DNA of 52,726 bases, taken from the NCBI GenBank assembly GCA_017415775.1, contig JAFQFC010000047.1, forward strand, positions 1 through 52,726. Reading direction: 5' to 3'. Origin of the DNA: Oscillospiraceae bacterium. Its GTDB lineage: Bacteria; Bacillota; Clostridia; Oscillospirales; Oscillospiraceae. Both the position numbers and the translations under genes were made by a program. Below the pieces are notes generated by a model. The model was not told the DNA's origin. It searched no databases and saw nothing but the letters and a program-made list of their open reading frames with translations. Below, piece by piece: positions 34,835 to 44,195 of the stretch (positions within the stretch are counted from its first letter, which is position 1; each line of letters opens with the position of its first letter).

Positions 34835-35323
34835 ATGATCCGACTTGCCACCAATGCCGACCTGCCTCGTATCTTCGAGGTCTACGCCGTGGCACGGCAG
34901 CTGATGCGTGAGAGCGGCAACCCCCACCAGTGGGGCGACACCTTCCCGCCCCACGATCTGCTGCGCAGCGACATCCCCCAAGAGCAGCTCTACGTGGTGG
35001 AGCGTGACGGCGTCATCCACGCCGCCTTTGCCCTCGTCTTTGGCGCCGACCCCTCCTACGGCAGTATCGAGGGCGCATGGCGCTCAGATGCCCCCTACGC
35101 CACCATCCACCGCCTTGGCAGCGACGGCACCGGCGGCATTTTCGCCGAGGTCATCGCCTTCTGCCGTGCAAAGTCCCCCTATCTCCGCATCGACACCCAC
35201 CACGACAACCGGGTGATGCAGCACATCGTGGTGCAGCACGGCTTCCGGGAAAGCGGCGTGGTGTACATGCACGACGACGGCACCCCCCGCATCGCCTACG
35301 AGTGGTTCGAGGGGATGGAATAA
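34835..35323 (+). CDS. GNAT-family N-acetyltransferase
   Basis: 162 aa with the GNAT fold layout. The N-terminus is IRLATNADLPRIFEVYAVARQLM, the central strand is YVVERDGVIHAAFALVF, and the C-terminal half is YLRIDTHHDNRVMQHIVVQHGFRESGVVY in motif-A/B position. AAGGAGAC lies 8-9 nt upstream. Last gene of the mtaB operon. Substrate unknown. Confidence 0.85.
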   Translation: MIRLATNADLPRIFEVYAVARQLMRESGNPHQWGDTFPPHDLLRSDIPQEQLYVVERDGVIHAAFALVFGADPSYGSIEGAWRSDAPYATIHRLGSDGTGGIFAEVIAFCRAKSPYLRIDTHHDNRVMQHIVVQHGFRESGVVYMHDDGTPRIAYEWFEGME

Positions 35324-35450
35324 GGGGCACTGCTCTTCGCAGCACCCCTCAGGTAAAAAAGAAAAGGGAAGAGTGAAAAGGTGAGGTATTTCCTGCGGAA
35401 ATGATTTTGATCGTCGCAAAGCGACACGACACCTTTTCACTATTCACTAT
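35324..35450. repeat. Hairpins bracketed by AGTGAAAAGGTG inverted repeat
   Basis: GGGG-CA-CTGC/GCAG-CA-CCCC hairpin directly after the GNAT stop (35324-35348). Then AGTGAAAAGGTG (35372-35383) and its exact reverse complement (35430-35441) enclose two mini-hairpins, TTTCC/GGAAA and GTCGC/GCGAC. Same style as the 26.2-kb array. Transcription from the GNAT operon may end here. Confidence 0.6.
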
Positions 35451-35461
35451 GACTGATTACT

Positions 35462-35497
35462 TAAATCTGCTGTAAACGCCTGTTTACAGCAGATTTA
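35462..35497. terminator. Perfect 16-bp-stem palindrome
   Basis: TAAATCTGCTGTAAAC, loop GCCT, then GTTTACAGCAGATTTA. It is followed by ATTTGTTATT rather than a clean T tract, so terminator function is likely but not certain. Confidence 0.55.
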
Positions 35498-35503
35498 TTT
35501 GTT

Positions 35504-35625
35504 ATTCGCCAGCAAAACTCGCAAAGCGAATACCACTCGGCGAAAGCCGAATATCACTGCCAAGCAATATCACTCGCCTTTGGCGAATAAAACTGCCCAA
35601 GCGTCCTTGGAACGCTTGGACAAGT
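35504..35625 (+). repeat. Mini-hairpin array with AATATCACT linkers
   Basis: Nine-base linkers AATACCACT (35529), AATATCACT (35550), AATATCACT (35566) and AATAAAACT (35586) alternate with hairpins CGGC/GCCG, GC/GC and CGCC/GGCG. A larger AAGCGT/ACGCTT hairpin follows. The remaining 180 bases up to 35808 are AT-rich with no gene. Confidence 0.7.
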
Positions 35626-35808
35626 TCTCTAGGCTTGTTTTTGCAAAAAACGAAAATATAAACAAAAAACCGTTGATTTAGATGGGGCGTTATGTTATTA
35701 TTGAACAAAAAGGGGGGTGGTGTCAGCAAATTTTAGGTTGTAGTCTATAGGATAGTATGAATGTTTGAAAACTGTAAGAAAGTGATGTATGAAAGGAGAT
35801 GACCCAGC

Positions 35809-36063
35809 TTGCCTATGAAAACTACGCATGAAAAATACCTGCTGATACGCTCTATTGTGCGGGTGATCATTGTGCTGCTGTTGGTCGGTGCAGATATAAA
35901 CTGGACAATTCACGGCGTTGATCGTGGAGATATGAGCAGAATCGTTTTGTGTATCATCAGCATGGCAGGCTTTACCTTTCTTGTTGCCCGGGAAATCTGG
36001 CGCATCTGCCAGATTTGTAAAGGCAGAGGGGAAGAACTGGAGGCGGACGGGAAGCTGCGCTGA
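35809..36063 (+). CDS. Small two-helix membrane protein, unknown
   Basis: 84 aa from TTG 35809, whose AGGAG lies 10 nt upstream; the next ATG at 35815 (82 aa) would leave 16 nt, so TTG is preferred. Hydrophobic segments at about 12-28 (SIVRVIIVLLLVGADI) and 43-60 (IVLCIISMAGFTFLVA), then a basic/cysteine tail (RICQICKGRGEE). It lies in AT-rich surroundings unlike the rest of the window, possibly recent in origin. Family not recognised. Confidence 0.55.
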   Translation: MPMKTTHEKYLLIRSIVRVIIVLLLVGADINWTIHGVDRGDMSRIVLCIISMAGFTFLVAREIWRICQICKGRGEELEADGKLR

Positions 36064-36127
36064 AGATACTGTAGCTCAGGCCGTGCCAGCCGCGGCCAAG
36101 AGGTAAGGGCCGCAGCTGACCCCACCT

Positions 36128-36160
36128 AAAGATGTGAGGCCACCTTCCCCCGGAGGGGGA
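36128..36160 (-). repeat. CCTTCCCC hairpin repeat, partial inverted copy
   Basis: GGCCACCTTCCCCC-gga-GGGGGAAGG. It shares the GCCACCTTCCCCC edge with the reverse of 23868-23926 and lacks the variable second hairpin. Confidence 0.5.
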
Positions 36161-36184
36161 AGGCAAAGCGGTAAAGACCAAAAG

Positions 36185-36214
36185 AAAAACCTCCCCAAGT
36201 CGGGGAGGTTTTTT
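36185..36214. terminator. Bidirectional terminator
   Basis: AAAAACCTCCCC pairs with GGGGAGGTTTTTT, with A and T runs on opposite sides. It serves the small membrane gene and the convergent EamA gene. Confidence 0.85.
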
Positions 36215-36221
36215 ACTGCTC

Positions 36222-37118
36222 TTATTCGTTTTTCGCCAGCAAAAACACGGTGGCGAGGATGGCGGCAAAGCCGAGAAGGTCGGCGGCGGTGAACTGCGTC
36301 CCCAGCCAGAAGAAGGCCAGAATGGCCGCCGACACCGGCTCGGTGACGCTGAGGATGGAGGCCCGGACCGGGCCTGCGTCCCGGATGCCCTGCAAAAAGA
36401 GGGCGAAGGTGACCACCGTGCCGAACACCACGATGAAGGCCACCAGCAGCCAGCCCCTGGCCGGCAGGCTCACGTCGAACTGCCAGCTCCGTGCGCCCAG
36501 ATTGATCACAATGCCGCCCATGGTCATGGCCACGGCCATCACCGTGTCACGGCTCCACCGCTTGGCCAGGGGGCGGCCCAGCAGGGTGTAAAGGGTCATG
36601 GCGGCGGCGGTCATCAGGCCCCAGAACAGGCCCTTGGGACTCAGCACCATCTGGCCCGGCTTGCCGCCGGTGGCCAGCAAAAACACGCCCAGCAGGGCCA
36701 GCGCCACGCTGAGGACCTCGTGCCACCGGGGCAGCTTGCGCTCATGGCAGCAGGCGATCACCATCACCATCACGATGGTCAGCGTCTGCAGCACCGTGGT
36801 GGTGGCGGCGTTGGAGTGGGAGATGCCGGTCATGTAGGAGTACTGGCACAGCAGCAGTCCGCCGATGCCGTACAGGGCGGTGAGGGCCAGATCCCTGGGG
36901 CTGCGCAGCAGCTCCACTACCTCCCGGCGGTTCTTGATGAGGGCCAGCACCAGAAAAATGAGTCCGGCGCCCATCATGCGCATGCACGTCAGCCACAGGG
37001 AGCTGATGGGCCAGTGGGAAAAGAGATATTGACCGCTGGTGCCGGAAAAGCCCCAGATCACGCCGCCAAGGCCGGCATAAAAGCAGCCCCGCAGCACCTG
37101 CTTGCGATCTTCCTGCAT
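36222..37118 (-). CDS. EamA/DMT-family transporter
   Basis: 298 aa from the ATG at 37118, which has AAGGAGG 8 nt upstream; the frame is open further but enters repeat DNA. About ten hydrophobic helices in two EamA halves, the first starting GCFYAGLGGVIWGFSGTSGQY and the second GLFWGLMTAAAMTLYTLLGRPL. Drug/metabolite transporter superfamily, inner membrane, substrate unknown. Confidence 0.88.
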   Translation of the reverse strand: MQEDRKQVLRGCFYAGLGGVIWGFSGTSGQYLFSHWPISSLWLTCMRMMGAGLIFLVLALIKNRREVVELLRSPRDLALTALYGIGGLLLCQYSYMTGISHSNAATTTVLQTLTIVMVMVIACCHERKLPRWHEVLSVALALLGVFLLATGGKPGQMVLSPKGLFWGLMTAAAMTLYTLLGRPLAKRWSRDTVMAVAMTMGGIVINLGARSWQFDVSLPARGWLLVAFIVVFGTVVTFALFLQGIRDAGPVRASILSVTEPVSAAILAFFWLGTQFTAADLLGFAAILATVFLLAKNE

Positions 37119-37194
37119 GGAGGAATCCTCCTTGTTTCGACAAAAATTACCATGTTGTAGTGTACCCAAGGGACGTGGGAATGTCAAGAGGGCG

Positions 37195-37392
37195 TCAGAA
37201 ACGGCGGGGTTTCGGCATAGGGCCGTCCGGAGGCCGGTCCCTACGGGAGGGGACGAAACAAACAGCCTCGCAGAGTTTCGCCGCTTGCGGCGAAAGAAAA
37301 TGAAATTCGTTTTTTTCACCGACATGTGCGGGGGAAAAAACACTTCTCAGCGCACAAGTGTGCGAGCGCAGCGAGTGCAAGCAGTGCGCTGC
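37195..37392 (-). repeat. Dispersed repeat, uninterrupted form of the 27-kb repeat
   Basis: The reverse complement of 37262-37398 matches 27022-27097 joined to 27205-27255 without the 105-nt element, so it is an 'empty site'. Upstream, 37215-37255 is a GGCCGTCC..GGTCCCTACGG-type piece of the GTAGGGG repeat family. No gene seen. Confidence 0.7.
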
Positions 37393-37426
37393 AAAAAACT
37401 ACCCCAAAAGGCATTGCCTTTTGGGG
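37393..37426 (-). terminator. Terminator of the glycerol-kinase-like gene
   Basis: CCCCAAAAGGC-att-GCCTTTTGGGG with a T tract on the minus strand, just past the kinase stop codon. Confidence 0.88.
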
Positions 37427-37432
37427 TATGGT

Positions 37433-38929
<1,497 letters not shown>

Positions 38930-38987
38930 AGTGAGGACTCCTTTCGGAAGGTTCTTTGGGGCAAGTATAGCATATTCCGGGGGGCGG

Positions 38988-39130
38988 GGCAATTGAGAAT
39001 TGAAAATTAAATTTCGCAGGGACGGAATCCATATCCGCCTGCAAAGTGACGGCGGGGGCAAGCCCCCGCCCTACGGATTGGATCGGTAGAACTTGTAGGG
39101 GACGGCGTTTACGACGGCCCGCCATGACGC
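38988..39130 (+). repeat. GTAGGGG/CCCGCCC-type intergenic repeats
   Basis: AATTGAGAATTGAAAATTAA precedes GACGGCGGGGGCAAGCCCCCGCCC and GTAGGGGACGGCG...CGACGGCCCGCC. This style of GC-rich hairpin block recurs near 39636, 42925-43115, 47350-47418 and 52052-52085. Confidence 0.6.
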
Positions 39131-39134
39131 ACCC

Positions 39135-39163
39135 TTGCTACTGGGAAGGGATTGTGGTAAAAT
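39135..39163 (+). promoter_or_regulatory. Promoter of the small lipoprotein gene
   Basis: TTGCTA (39135-39140), a 17-bp spacer, then TAAAAT (39158-39163), 37 bases before the ATG. Confidence 0.6.
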
Positions 39164-39199
39164 GCAGATGATTCGATTTGCCGAAGGAGTGTGCTTGCG

Positions 39200-39586
39200 A
39201 TGAAAAAGGCAGCGGTATTGCTTTTGGCGTTGGCTTGCGTGCTGGGACTGACCGGCTGCAGGGCAAAATTAGAATATAACATCAGCGTCGTCGTTCCGGC
39301 AGGAAATCAGGGCGAGCTTGTTTACTCCGATGAGGAAATCGCCCCCCTCAAGGGACAGCTGACGGTAAAGTCTATTGATCTTTCGGAGAAGGAACGATTT
39401 GTTCTAAAACCGGTGGGGGAAGAGAACGCTTCCTTTACGTGTACAGATTTTCCCAAGGGCGTCCCCATGGTCATCGAGGTCGACAAGGGCGCATGGTACA
39501 AAATCGGTGTTGCCATGGAAAATCCTGCGGAAGAGGACATAGTCGTGTCTTTCCATGTGGAAAGCGTCAAGGTAAGAATTGAATAG
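39200..39586 (+). CDS. Small lipoprotein, unknown
   Basis: 128 aa. Signal peptide with basic start MKKAA, hydrophobic core and lipobox LTGC at about 17-20, so it is anchored to the outer face of the membrane. The mature part is beta-rich and acidic with no cysteine besides the lipid anchor and C81-like residue in FTCTDF. Start ATG 39200 with AAGGAG 10 nt upstream. It has its own promoter and terminator. Family not recognised. Confidence 0.75.
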   Translation: MKKAAVLLLALACVLGLTGCRAKLEYNISVVVPAGNQGELVYSDEEIAPLKGQLTVKSIDLSEKERFVLKPVGEENASFTCTDFPKGVPMVIEVDKGAWYKIGVAMENPAEEDIVVSFHVESVKVRIE

Positions 39587-39595
39587 GCGAATCCG

Positions 39596-39634
39596 CCGCA
39601 GCACCGAATTTCCGGTGCTGCGGTGTTGTTTTTG
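39596..39634 (+). terminator. Terminator after the lipoprotein gene
   Basis: CCGCAGCACCG pairs with CGGTGCTGCGG, followed by TGTTGTTTTT. Confidence 0.8.
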
Positions 39635-39738
39635 ACGGGGCGCCGCAAGCGCTGCCCCCTACGTACCGTCCACCGATCAAACCCCGCCCGCACAACAAAA
39701 ACGCCCCGGACGTTTCCGTCCGGGACGAAGTAGATACC

Positions 39739-40545
39739 TTATGCCAGCGGTTCGGGCCGCCGCTGCAAAGAACGCAGCGTGCTGGCGCTGCAGCCGAGAA
39801 AGCGGCGGCAATGGCGGTTCATATGGGCCTGATCGAAGTAGCCGCCGGACACCGCCGTGTGCAGCAGCGACTTGGCAGGCCCTTCGCCCAGCAGCTCCAG
39901 CATGCGGTAGAGCTGCCGCAGCTCGCACACCGTCTTGGTGGACAGTCCCACCTTCTGCCGCAGCAGCCGGTTGAGATACCGCTCACTGCAGCCCAGGATG
40001 TCGGCCAGCTCCGCCACCCGGATCTGGCCCTGCCGGGTGTGTATCAGCCGCAGGCAGCGCTGCAGCAGGGGGGCGCTGCGGTACTGCCGTGCGCCGTGCA
40101 GCGTCAAAAGCCGGGCCACCAGCGAGCTTTGCTCCTGCTCTGTGGCGCAGCGGTGCAGGGCGGGCCCCAGCGAATCGCTGCCCGGCAGCAGAGGCTCCAG
40201 CGGCACCATGGCGTTTTCCAGCGCCGTCATCGGGCGGCTCCACAGCCAGTCGCTGCAGTCCCACTGCAGCAGCACGCCGTACACCGTCTCTCCCGGTTCC
40301 AGCGTCAGGTAATGCACGCTGTTCAGCACGCCGCACAGCTGGGCCGTACCACGATGGGGAAACAGCAGCAGCACGCCGCCGACAGGCAGCAGAGGCAGGT
40401 CCGCCGGTTCGCTGCTCTCGTTGCGCAGGCGCAGCGAGCCTAGCAGCAGATGGCCCAGGTCCGAACCCTCCGGCAGGAAGGCGTGCTCCTGTCGCAGCGT
40501 GGGCGGCAGGTCGGCCAATGGGCCGGGACGCAGGGTGGGTAGCAT
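39739..40545 (-). CDS. AraC-family transcriptional regulator
   Basis: 268 aa. The C-terminal ~100 residues hold two helix-turn-helix motifs: IRVAELADILGCSERYLNRLLRQKVGLS and the second with GGYFDQAHMNRHCRRFLGCS. The N-terminal part is a cupin-like sensory region. It starts one base after the stop of the frameshifted DeoR gene, so it was probably co-transcribed with it. Target unknown; the aminotransferase across the divergent promoter is a candidate. Confidence 0.82.
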   Translation of the reverse strand: MLPTLRPGPLADLPPTLRQEHAFLPEGSDLGHLLLGSLRLRNESSEPADLPLLPVGGVLLLFPHRGTAQLCGVLNSVHYLTLEPGETVYGVLLQWDCSDWLWSRPMTALENAMVPLEPLLPGSDSLGPALHRCATEQEQSSLVARLLTLHGARQYRSAPLLQRCLRLIHTRQGQIRVAELADILGCSERYLNRLLRQKVGLSTKTVCELRQLYRMLELLGEGPAKSLLHTAVSGGYFDQAHMNRHCRRFLGCSASTLRSLQRRPEPLA

Positions 40546-40546
40546 C

Positions 40547-41316
40547 TTACACGTAAGGGCCTACGATGTGGACCTGCACGCCCATCTCACGGTAGGGCTT
40601 GCACAGCTCCACGGGGGTGCCGCTGTCGGTGATGAGGTGATCCAGCTTGTCGGCCGGGCAGATGTTGTACACCGACACCACGCCGAACTTACTGTGGTCG
40701 GCGATGCCGATGACGCAGTCGGCCTTTTCGATGAAGGTGCGCAGCAGGGCAGACTCGTCCATGCGGTAGTCGGTGAGGCCCCGCTCGGGGGTGATGCCGC
40801 CGATGCCGATGATGAGCTTGGCCACGTTGAAGATGCCCAGATTCTCCACGGCGGTGATGCCGGCGGTGGAGAAGTCGTCGCCCCGGACGTGACCGCCCAG
40901 GCAGAAGAGGTTGATGTTGGGGCAGCTGGCCAGCTCCATGGTCACGGGCAGGGAATTGGTGATGACGGTCAGGCCCTTGCGGCTTTTCAGGCAGCCGGCC
41001 ACCTCCAGTGCGGTGGTGCCCGGTGCGATCAGCACCGTGTCGCCGTCGGAGACCAGCTCCGCCGCCGCCCGGGCGATGGCCTGCTTCTCGCTGGTGTGCT
41101 CCTGCTGGCGGGGTGGTAGGCCGATTCGTTGGCGTGAGGCCGCACGCTGACGGCGCCGCCGTGGATGCGCTTGAGCACGCCCTCCTTCTCCAGATATTCC
41201 AGATCCCGCCGGATGGTCTCGGAGGAGACCTGGAAGCGGTTCACCAGCTCCTGTACGTTGACAAAGCCGGCGCTGTTGAGCATGTCCTTGATGCACTCAC
41301 GTCTTGTGTGCAGCAT
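40547..41316 (-). pseudogene. DeoR-family regulator, frameshifted
   Basis: The N-terminal winged helix (MLHTRRECIKDML, FQVSSETIRRDLEYLEKEGVLKRIHGGAV) is read from ATG 41316 in one frame. The sensor domain (QQEHTSEKQAIARAA ... LGGHVRGDDF ... GIGGITPERGLTD) is read in another. The frames meet at 41110-41114, where five bases (CCCGC on the minus strand) lie between Tyr-His and Gln-Gln-Glu-His; six would restore the frame. Total length equals a normal 257-aa DeoR protein. Everything else looks intact, so the lesion is recent, or is a sequencing error or programmed shift. Unshifted translation would stop soon after the DNA-binding domain only if an early stop occurs; the first frame stays open into unrelated sequence. 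Confidence 0.8.
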
Positions 41317-41643
41317 AGCGCTGCCCCCTTTCTGTGGCCTGCAGAGGCCGTTTACTGTGGCTTTTTGCGGTTTTTGCCACAAACATTTTCGTTTTTGCCG
41401 CCAAACGCAGCTTTCTTCCTTTTCATTATAAGCCATGCGTTGCAGAAATGCACGAAAAATTTTACAAATCCACAAAAATTTTCTGCTCAAAAGGGAAAAA
41501 GCGGCCGCTGCGTGGGCCGCAGCGGAAAAATCCACAATTGATGCGGGGGCGCACGTGGCTTTTTGTGTCGCAGCACCGGGAAAAATGTGGCCGGCAGATG
41601 TGGCGAAACAAATGAAAACACACAAAATCGCACACGCTGCATC

Positions 41644-41675
41644 TTGACAGATGGCGGCGTAAATGGTAGTATAAT
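41644..41675 (+). promoter_or_regulatory. Promoter of the aminotransferase gene
   Basis: TTGACA (41644-41649), 17 bp, TAGTAT (41667-41672), overlapping TATAAT (41670-41675). This is the same TAGTATAAT arrangement as the glmS promoter. The 430-bp divergent gap 41317-41745 contains nothing else I recognise. Confidence 0.75.
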
Positions 41676-41745
41676 ATCGCCGGGAGAATGGCGCACCCAT
41701 GCGGACGCCGACCGGTCCTAAAAAATTTGAAAGAGGTTGATTCCC

Positions 41746-42840
41746 ATGAAGACTATGCTGTTCAGCCCCGGCCCCGTCATGGTCGAGGAGCCCGTTCGTC
41801 AGTCCCTGCTGCACTATGATATCTGCCACCGCAGCGCCGAGTTCGAGGAGCTGTTTGTTGACATCCAGGCCAAGGTCCTGCGCCTGTTCAACGCTGATGA
41901 CAGCTACTATTCTGTGATCGTTTCCGGTTCCGGTACCTCCGCCAACGAGACCTGCCTGTCCTCCGTGTTCGCTGAGGGCGACGAGGCTCTGCTGATCAAC
42001 AACGGCGTGTTTGGCGACCGTCTGCTGGAGATCCTGACCAAGTACAACGTTCCCACCCACAACTATCAGCCCGGCTGGGCCAATGACCCCGATCTGGCTG
42101 AGGTGGAGGAGATCCTGAAGAACAATCCCAAGATCACCTTCGTGTGCATGGTGTTCCACGAGACCAGCACCTCCATGATCAACCCCGTCAACGCCATCGG
42201 CAAGCTGGCTAAGAAGTACGGCAAGTACTACTTCGTCGACTGCGTCTCCGCCGCCGGCGGCCAGCACATCGACGTCGTCGAGAACGGCATCGACCTGTGC
42301 ACCTCCGTTGGTGGTAAGTGCCTGGGCTGCTATCCCGGCTCCGCTTACATCTGCGGTAAGGAAGAGCTGATGGCCAAGACCGCTCCCGCTCAGGGCAAGA
42401 ACGTGTACCTGAACCTGGGCAAGCACTATCAGATCGCCAAGTCCAGCCACCAGACCCCCAACACCCCCAACGTCAACCTGTTCTGGCCCCTGCAGGCCGC
42501 TCTGGACTGGGCTCTGGAGAAGGAGACCCTGGCCGGCCGTGTGGACCGTTACAAGGAGTGCGCCAAGATCCTGCGCGACGGTATGCGTGAGATGGGCCTG
42601 AAGTTCCTGCTGCCCGATGAGAAGATGTCCAACACCGTTACCTCCGTCTTCCTGCCCGAGGGCTGCAAGATGAAGGTCGACGAGTTCGTCACCGCTCTGG
42701 AGAAGGCCGGCTACACCGTGTATCCCGGCAAGGGTAAGTACCTGGAGATGAACATGTTCCAGGTCGCCAACATGGGCGCCATCTATCCCGAGGACTGCAA
42801 GAAGTTCCTGGCTGTCATGAAGGAGATCATCTTCGGCTAA
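41746..42840 (+). CDS. Class V aminotransferase (PhnW / alanine-glyoxylate type)
   Basis: 364 aa PLP enzyme. N-terminal MLFSPGPVMVEEPVRQSL and DICHRSAEFEELF, PLP-ring aspartate D165 (FVDCVSAAGG) and Schiff-base lysine K191 (SVGGKCLGCYPG). It resembles 2-aminoethylphosphonate-pyruvate transaminases, but alanine-glyoxylate or serine-glyoxylate activity is equally possible. ATG 41746 has AGAGG 9 nt upstream. Codon use is rich in T-ending codons like cstA, suggesting high expression. Divergent from the DeoR/AraC pair. Confidence 0.85.
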   Translation: MKTMLFSPGPVMVEEPVRQSLLHYDICHRSAEFEELFVDIQAKVLRLFNADDSYYSVIVSGSGTSANETCLSSVFAEGDEALLINNGVFGDRLLEILTKYNVPTHNYQPGWANDPDLAEVEEILKNNPKITFVCMVFHETSTSMINPVNAIGKLAKKYGKYYFVDCVSAAGGQHIDVVENGIDLCTSVGGKCLGCYPGSAYICGKEELMAKTAPAQGKNVYLNLGKHYQIAKSSHQTPNTPNVNLFWPLQAALDWALEKETLAGRVDRYKECAKILRDGMREMGLKFLLPDEKMSNTVTSVFLPEGCKMKVDEFVTALEKAGYTVYPGKGKYLEMNMFQVANMGAIYPEDCKKFLAVMKEIIFG

Positions 42841-42864
42841 GCCGCAAGACTGACTTGATAAGAC

Positions 42865-42900
42865 GAAAAAAGACCATCCCATCCGGGGTGGTCTTTTTTT
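42865..42900 (+). terminator. Terminator after the aminotransferase gene
   Basis: AAAAAAGACCA..CCC pairs with GGG.TGGTCTTTTTTT around ATCC, 24 bases after the stop. Confidence 0.9.
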
Positions 42901-42919
42901 GTCTGCGGACAATTAAAAT

Positions 42920-43188
42920 TTCGTAGGGGACGGCACCCAAGAGTACTTCCTCGCACTGCGTGCTCACAGCGCGTTTACGACGTCCCGTAACGCAAAACGA
43001 CGGGCGGGTAATACCCGCCCCTACAACACGGTCGATCACCTGCGTAGGGGCGGGCCTCTGCGCCCGCCCGCTGCGCTGCACCGCCGGGAGGGGACAGAGC
43101 CCCTCCCCTACGTATTCTTTCGAAAGAAAGACGGGCGATCATCGACCGCCCGTCAATTCTTAATTTTTAATTCTTCATTCTTAATTTT
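42920..43188 (+). repeat. Cluster of GTAGGGG/CGGGCGGG intergenic repeats
   Basis: Successive blocks: GTAGGGGACGGC...CGTCCC, CGGGCGGGTAATACCCGCCC, GTAGGGGCGGGCCT...GCCCGCCC, GGGAGGGGACAGAGCCCCTCCCC and GACGGGCGATC...GATCGACCGCCCGTC, ending in AT-rich AATTCTTAATTTTTAATTC. Similar to 47345-47420. No gene seen. Confidence 0.65.
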
Positions 43189-44193
43189 TTACCCCACCTG
43201 CACCACCGTCAGGTTGCCGCAGGCGGTGCCGCTGGTGTCGGTGAGCTGCGTGGCGCAGCCGCCCACCTGTGCCAGCACAAAGTGCTGCTTTTTCAAATCG
43301 CCCTCCACTGCCTTGCCAGCGGTGTCCAGATAGGTGAGGCCGGTCTTGTTCACCGCCAGCCACGCCTCATACTCCGGCACGGTGTACATCAGGCGGAAGC
43401 CCTCGGCCTGGCCCTGTGCCTGCTGCGTGGCGATCAGCCCATTGTCCGCCGCCTCCACCGCCGCCAGATAGTCCTCCAGCAGCAGGGTGCTCTTCAGCGT
43501 CTTGTCCGACACGGACAGGGGGATGTAGCGGTCGGTGTAGGTCACCACCGGGCCGTTGAGCTGCATGCGCACCGACACCGTGCCGGTGTCCCAGGTCTTC
43601 ATCTGCAGCGTTACGCTCTTGTAGCGCAGGATGTCCAGCTCCATGGCGATGACAGAGCCGTTGCTGTCCAGCTCCACCCGTGCCGCCCGGACCCGGATCA
43701 CATTGTCCTTGGCCTTCACGGTGTCCAGAACGGCGGCACTGATGGCCGCATAGTCGGTGTTGCGGAAAATGCGGGGGATGGTGATGTGGGCCCAGTCGCT
43801 CTGGTCGGCCTTGCTGACACGCCAGCACTTCACGTCCTCCTGCCGGGCCACGCAGTAGAAGTTGTCCTGATCGCTGAAGGTGATGGTGGTGCCGTCGGGC
43901 ATCCCCGTCAGCTCCGTCTCCAGCCGGTCCTCGCCTTCGGGATCCACCGTCACCAGCTTGCTGCCGTCGGTGAACCACAGCCGCCCGCCCTGCATCACCA
44001 GAGGCTGACGCTCATCGCCCAGTACGGCGATCTCCTCCACGCCCTTTTCGTCGGTGTAGAGGATGCTCCAGTGGCCCTCATGCTCGGCCACGGAGTAGTT
44101 CTCCGGATAGCGGGGCTTGCCGCCGCAGCCGAAGAGGGACAGCACCAGTGCAAAAACACACAGGATAATGATTGTTTTCTTCAATATATTCAT
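43189..44193 (-). CDS. Lipoprotein of unknown function (YbbR/DUF-like sensor unproven)
   Basis: 334 aa. Signal peptide (MNILKKTIIILCVFALVLS) and lipobox LFGC near 20-23, so it is a membrane-anchored exported lipoprotein. The mature part begins GGKPRYPENYS and has short repeated beta-propeller-like strands (SVAEHEGHWSILYTDEKGV, GRLWFTDGSKLVTVDPEG), suggesting a solute- or partner-binding surface. It lies 2 bases after the AAA+ gene, so it is co-transcribed with it. Family not recognised. Confidence 0.7.
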   Translation of the reverse strand: MNILKKTIIILCVFALVLSLFGCGGKPRYPENYSVAEHEGHWSILYTDEKGVEEIAVLGDERQPLVMQGGRLWFTDGSKLVTVDPEGEDRLETELTGMPDGTTITFSDQDNFYCVARQEDVKCWRVSKADQSDWAHITIPRIFRNTDYAAISAAVLDTVKAKDNVIRVRAARVELDSNGSVIAMELDILRYKSVTLQMKTWDTGTVSVRMQLNGPVVTYTDRYIPLSVSDKTLKSTLLLEDYLAAVEAADNGLIATQQAQGQAEGFRLMYTVPEYEAWLAVNKTGLTYLDTAGKAVEGDLKKQHFVLAQVGGCATQLTDTSGTACGNLTVVQVG

Positions 44194-44195
44194 TC

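Noticed and set aside
41317..42912. Long minus-strand frame running into the DeoR N-terminus
   Set aside because: Only the part from ATG 41316 is real (DeoR winged helix). The rest is antisense to the aminotransferase gene.
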